Made by a program: the position numbers and the translations under genes
Source of the DNA: Bryobacterales bacterium
GTDB taxonomy: Bacteria; Acidobacteriota; Terriglobia; Bryobacterales; Bryobacteraceae
Assembly: GCA_003142185.1 (NCBI GenBank)
Contig: PLOR01000093.1
Coordinates: forward strand, 1 to 64,000
Direction: 5' to 3'
DNA: 64,000 nt
In this document: positions 60,832 to 64,000 of the stretch, in pieces
How positions within the stretch are numbered: the stretch's first letter is position 1
Layout of the letters: the number at the start of each line of letters is the position of its first letter
Notes under the pieces: model-generated
What the model was told of the DNA's origin: nothing
Seen by the model: the letters and a program-made list of their open reading frames with translations, nothing else
Databases searched by the model: none

Positions 60832-62106
60832 ATGAAACTCCCGGCGACGTTGCGCGCCCTCGGGTACCGAAATTTCCAGCTTTTCTTCGGCGGGCAACTG
60901 ATTTCCCTCATCGGCACCTGGATGCAGAACATTGCCCAGGCGTGGCTGGTGTACCGCCTCACCGGCTCCTCGGTGCTGCTGGGCGCGGTGAGTTTCGCGG
61001 GCCAGATTCCGATCTTTTTCCTGGCGCCGCTGGGAGGAATCGTGGCCGACCGCCGCAGCCGGCGGCGCATCGTGATCGGCACGCAAACCGCTTCCATGCT
61101 GCTGGCTTTCGCGCTCGCCGGCCTCACGCTCACCAAAACGGTGCACGTCTGGCATGTTTTCGTGCTGGCGTCGTTGCTAGGTGCGGTGAACGCTTTCGAC
61201 ATCCCGGCGCGCCAGTCGTTTCAGGTGGAGATGGTGGGCAAGGCCGACCTGATGAACGCCATCGCGCTCAATTCCTCCATGTTCAACGCCTCGCGGATAA
61301 TCGGTCCGGCCATCGCCGGAATCCTGGTGGCCGCCATCGGCGAAGGCTGGTGCTTTTTCGCCAACGCCGTGAGCTACATCGCGGTCATTACCGGCTTATT
61401 GTTGATGAACGTCGAGGAGCGCGAGCGCAGCGCGTCGAGCGAATCCCCTTGGGCGAGCGTGGTGGAGGGATTTCGCTTCGTGGGCCGCAACATGCCGGTG
61501 CGCGCGATCCTGATGCTGCTGGGCGTGGTCAGCCTCACCGGGATGCCGTACACGGTGTTGATGCCGATCTTCGCCGACCGCATTCTGCACGGCGGCCCGC
61601 GCGCGATGGGCTGGCTGATGGGCTGGGCCGGAGTAGGGGCGGTGGCGGGAGCGCTACTGTTGGCCAGCCGCACTGAATTGAAAGGGCTAGGCCGGTGGCT
61701 GCCGGTGGCGTCGTTTGCCTTCGGCGCGACGCTGATCGGATTTGCCTGGTCGCGGGTGTTCTGGCTGTCCGCCTGCATCCTGGTGCCGGTGGGATACAGC
61801 ATGATGATCGAAATGGCTTCGTCGAACACGCTGCTGCAGAGCATGGTGCCCGACGAGTTGCGCGGGCGGGTGATGTCGGTCTATTCGATGGTGTTCATGG
61901 GAATGGCGCCATTCGGCGCGCTGCTCGCCGGCGTGGCGGCCGACCGCGTCGGCGCCCCTTGGACGGTCACCGGCAGCGGCATCGTCTGCATGACCGCGGC
62001 GGTGGTCTACTGGACCCAACTGGCACGCATCCGCGGGCCGGCGCGCCAATTGATCGCGGCGCAACAGGCGGCCAACGCAGACCCCGTGGAAGAGCCGCGA
62101 GGCTGA
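60832..62106 (+). CDS. MFS transporter (MFS_3/EntS-like)
   Basis: A 424-residue polytopic protein with about twelve membrane helices. ALGYRNFQLFFGGQLISLIGTWMQNIAQAWLVYRLTGS is the standard opening of the enterobactin-exporter-like MFS_3 group, and the loop GGIVADRRSRRRIVIG between helices 2 and 3 is motif A. Export of a small molecule is likely; no siderophore genes are near. It is followed by a strong terminator. Confidence 0.88.
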   Translation: MKLPATLRALGYRNFQLFFGGQLISLIGTWMQNIAQAWLVYRLTGSSVLLGAVSFAGQIPIFFLAPLGGIVADRRSRRRIVIGTQTASMLLAFALAGLTLTKTVHVWHVFVLASLLGAVNAFDIPARQSFQVEMVGKADLMNAIALNSSMFNASRIIGPAIAGILVAAIGEGWCFFANAVSYIAVITGLLLMNVEERERSASSESPWASVVEGFRFVGRNMPVRAILMLLGVVSLTGMPYTVLMPIFADRILHGGPRAMGWLMGWAGVGAVAGALLLASRTELKGLGRWLPVASFAFGATLIGFAWSRVFWLSACILVPVGYSMMIEMASSNTLLQSMVPDELRGRVMSVYSMVFMGMAPFGALLAGVAADRVGAPWTVTGSGIVCMTAAVVYWTQLARIRGPARQLIAAQQAANADPVEEPRG

Positions 62107-62132
62107 GGTGGGGCAGGTCTTGACCTGCCCCA
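62107..62132. repeat. family C palindromic repeat
   Basis: GTGGGGCAGGTC-TTGACCTGCCCCAC, a near-perfect palindrome after the MFS stop; the best copy of this family. Confidence 0.7.
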
Positions 62133-62157
62133 CGCCCGCTTGCGGGCGTGGTTTTTT
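62130..62157 (+). terminator. strong intrinsic terminator of the MFS gene
   Basis: CCACGCCCGC-TT-GCGGGCGTGG followed by six T's: a ten-pair GC stem and U-tract. It abuts the family C repeat. Confidence 0.9.
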
Positions 62158-62172
62158 CCCAACTTCTGGAAC

Positions 62173-62829
62173 TCAGTGCGTGGGCTCCGCGGCGTCAACG
62201 CGCAACTGGCCGTTGCGCAACTCCATCGATTCGCTCGCGTCGAAGACGAAACGCCCGGCCAGCAAATCGCGCACCGCATACGCCGCTTTACCGACGCCCT
62301 CGGGGCTGTGGTGCGGGCTTCGCGTGAATATGTGATACAGCTCGTGCGCCAGCACTCTCCCCACGGCGCGGCCAAACACCAGATCCCGGCCACCGGCGGG
62401 CACGCCCAGCAAGTCCGCCTGGAGGAAAGTACGGATGCGGTCGCAATCGACCGCGCCGAATGGCAGGATGACGCCGTCGCTTTCATGGGTCCAGCCCAGC
62501 GCGCCTGGCTGCACCCGGTGCGGGCTGAGGCCGTTCACATCGCATCTGCCCCGGAAGCGGATCACCGCTAGTTGGATCGAGACTTCGCTGCCGGTTGCTC
62601 CGGCCAGCGAGCGCCACTCCAGGCCGATTCCCAGGCGGCCCATGATGGCTTCCGCCTCGCCGCGAATCGCGTCCATCACCGCCGCCGGCGGCGCCTGCTG
62701 AAACTCGGTGTAAAGAGTCGCCGGAGAAAGCGGCGGGATCGATTGCGCGCACAATGCCGCGGCACCTGCGAGAGGTACGGATAGGAACGAGACACGCCGT
62801 AACAGCTTCGTGGCTCTATCGGCAAACAA
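62173..62829 (-). CDS. exported protein with HExxH metalloprotease-like motif
   Basis: A 218-residue exported protein (signal peptide about 1-29, ending LCAQS). LAHELYHIFTRSPHH contains HELYH, the zinc-site motif of metallopeptidases, in a helix (about 162-176); the third ligand could not be placed. The N-terminal part is helical, the centre beta-rich with two Cys (RCDVNG, VDCDRI) that may form a disulfide. No family was recognised. It is convergent with the MFS transporter and 32 bases after the next gene on its strand. Confidence 0.72.
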   Translation of the reverse strand: MFADRATKLLRRVSFLSVPLAGAAALCAQSIPPLSPATLYTEFQQAPPAAVMDAIRGEAEAIMGRLGIGLEWRSLAGATGSEVSIQLAVIRFRGRCDVNGLSPHRVQPGALGWTHESDGVILPFGAVDCDRIRTFLQADLLGVPAGGRDLVFGRAVGRVLAHELYHIFTRSPHHSPEGVGKAAYAVRDLLAGRFVFDASESMELRNGQLRVDAAEPTH

Positions 62830-62861
62830 GGCGCGACCTTCGCTTCCTTCGGGCTCCCCCG

Positions 62862-63419
62862 CTACCGGGCGGGCCGGCCTGTGGCATCAGACAGGCCGGA
62901 AATCAATTCCCGATGCTCCCTCAGCATCTTTCTGGCTGTGTGGCAAGCGAAGCAGATCGGCTTCGCCGCCGATAGCGTTTCCTGCAACTCCTCCGCCGGG
63001 ATCTCGCTCCATTCCACGCTTACTCTATCGGCACGAAGCACGGCGGGTTTAGCGCTCGCCAGCGTGAATACGCCGATCGACATGCCGCAGGAATAGCAAT
63101 CCTTGCCGGCGTACCAGTTCAATAAGATATTGCGAACCAGGCAGCCTTCCGGCGAAGCTTCAATCTGACTCAAACACTCCTGGCCGCAGCCGGCCTTTTC
63201 CGGCCAGCGGGAACAGGACTCCAGGCGTAAGTGCGGCGCCTTTCCCAGCGCCGTGGCCATGACATGAAGCGAATCCAGTGTTACCCCAGCGGGATTGTGA
63301 TTCTCCGGGCAGGTAACTACCCGGCGGCCTCTGTATTTCCACCAGGTGCCGCCAAAACGCCAGGCCACGATGCTACATAGCCCCGCCGCGATTGCCACCA
63401 CCAGGAACGGCACAGCCAT
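62862..63419 (-). CDS. membrane-anchored cysteine-rich protein
   Basis: A 185-residue protein: one N-terminal membrane helix (3-20), then an extracytoplasmic domain with nine cysteines, including VTCPENHNPAGV near the start, CSRWPEKAGCGQEC, CYSCG and CFACH. CFACH is a CxxCH heme-c motif, and CYSC is a second thiol pair; CPENHNPAGV resembles a motif of uncharacterised Cys-rich bacterial proteins. It may bind one heme or metal ions. A weak AT-rich promoter region (63420-63480) precedes it. Confidence 0.65.
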   Translation of the reverse strand: MAVPFLVVAIAAGLCSIVAWRFGGTWWKYRGRRVVTCPENHNPAGVTLDSLHVMATALGKAPHLRLESCSRWPEKAGCGQECLSQIEASPEGCLVRNILLNWYAGKDCYSCGMSIGVFTLASAKPAVLRADRVSVEWSEIPAEELQETLSAAKPICFACHTARKMLREHRELISGLSDATGRPAR

Positions 63420-63638
63420 ATTACGCTCCCTTTTTCACTGAATTGCAATGCCTATTAAACTGATTTGCAACATTACAACCGTTTGGGAATAGTTTGGGCG
63501 CAGGAGCAAACTCATTGAGAGGAAACGGCCGGGTTGCGGTCACCGCACTTGGCCCGCACGGGACAGAGCACCTGGCCCCAGCCCGCTGCGTGCTTTCACC
63601 CGATGCGGAAGACCCTGGTGCTGTAACGCGACTGCACG

Positions 63639-64000
63639 TCAGACCGACAGTTGCCTTCTCTTCCTGTAGCTTCGCGCCAGCTCCATGTAGACGCCTAAGT
63701 CGCGGTCCAGGTCGGATTGGGTGCCGTCGAAGTAGAAATTGCGGATGGGGATGCCGCCCAGGTCGCGGCTCAGTTGGGGATAGATGGCTTCGCAGACGAT
63801 GCCGTTCATGCAGGTAAAGGGGCTAATATCGATGATGCCGGCCGCGCCCTTCTTCGCCAGGTAAACTGCCTTGCCGACGTTGAGCACCATCTCGCCGAAA
63901 GCGCCCTCGCGCGGCAGGTAGGGGCGCGCGCATTCCAGAACCTCGTAGATATCGGGCTCTTCGCGGCTGGCGAAATCCTCGCGGAAGATCTCCACCAGGC
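63639..64000 (-). CDS. C-terminus of an acyl-CoA dehydratase activase-like (DUF2229) protein, cut by the window
   Basis: The last about 120 residues of a larger protein whose start lies beyond the right edge. AAGIIDISPFTCMNGIVCEAIYPQLS and IPIRNFYFDGTQSDLDRDLGVYMELA are typical of the C-terminal region of the large BadF/HgdC-DUF2229 activase family, where cysteines contribute to an iron-sulfur cluster (two visible here). Such proteins activate 2-hydroxyacyl-CoA dehydratases or act in related radical chemistry. The gap 63420-63638 before it holds nothing recognisable. Confidence 0.7.
   Translation of the reverse strand, partial: LVEIFREDFASREEPDIYEVLECARPYLPREGAFGEMVLNVGKAVYLAKKGAAGIIDISPFTCMNGIVCEAIYPQLSRDLGGIPIRNFYFDGTQSDLDRDLGVYMELARSYRKRRQLSV

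Overview
This 64 kb window is high-GC bacterial chromosome. It fits Acidobacteriota of the Solibacter/Bryobacter type. That assignment is inference, resting on a large orphan FtsX/MacB-like permease with a sigma-54-type promoter, Hanks-type kinases, many secreted proteins of unknown function, and several families of short palindromic repeats between genes. No rRNA, tRNA, CRISPR array, prophage or transposase gene was seen. About 58 protein genes are called, three small ones with regulatory or toxin-antitoxin features, and one gene (right edge) is cut by the window.

Layout. 0-14 kb: sugar kinase, methyltransferase, an AT-rich regulatory patch, a cell-wall peptidase coupled to an S9 peptidase, DUF58 protein, galE, a decayed nucleotidyltransferase pair, and a Ycf48-like/GAF/PilZ group. 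14-28 kb: larB, a transmembrane Ser/Thr kinase, a polyprenyl-type glycosyltransferase, a LytS/LytTR two-component pair next to a secreted glycosidase and an outer-membrane barrel, the permease, then larE. 28-43 kb: gyrA, two multi-pass membrane proteins flanking a HigB/HigA-like toxin-antitoxin pair, an OmpH/Skp-like chaperone, a POTRA-like/HEAT protein, two candidate structured RNAs (one with 6S-like architecture), an aminotransferase, a lipid kinase and ligA.

43.9-57.9 kb is the main system: one minus-strand cluster encoding an ECF sigma factor, its likely anti-sigma factor, a secreted protein, then gspE-F-G-H-I-J-K-L-M-C, a small secreted protein and gspD. Almost all junctions are ATGA/GTGA overlaps or a few bases. 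This is a complete type II secretion machine led by its own sigma/anti-sigma pair. Four short repeat elements sit inside the cluster, and two of them supply the likely start codons of pseudopilin genes gspH and gspJ. 58-64 kb: a small secreted protein, a membrane-anchored TPR protein, a dGTPase, an MFS exporter with a clear terminator, a secreted HExxH protein, a Cys-rich membrane protein and the end of a dehydratase-activase-type gene.

Function calls rest on motifs read by eye. Promoters, RNAs and repeat families were found by inspection and have not been tested by folding or database search.
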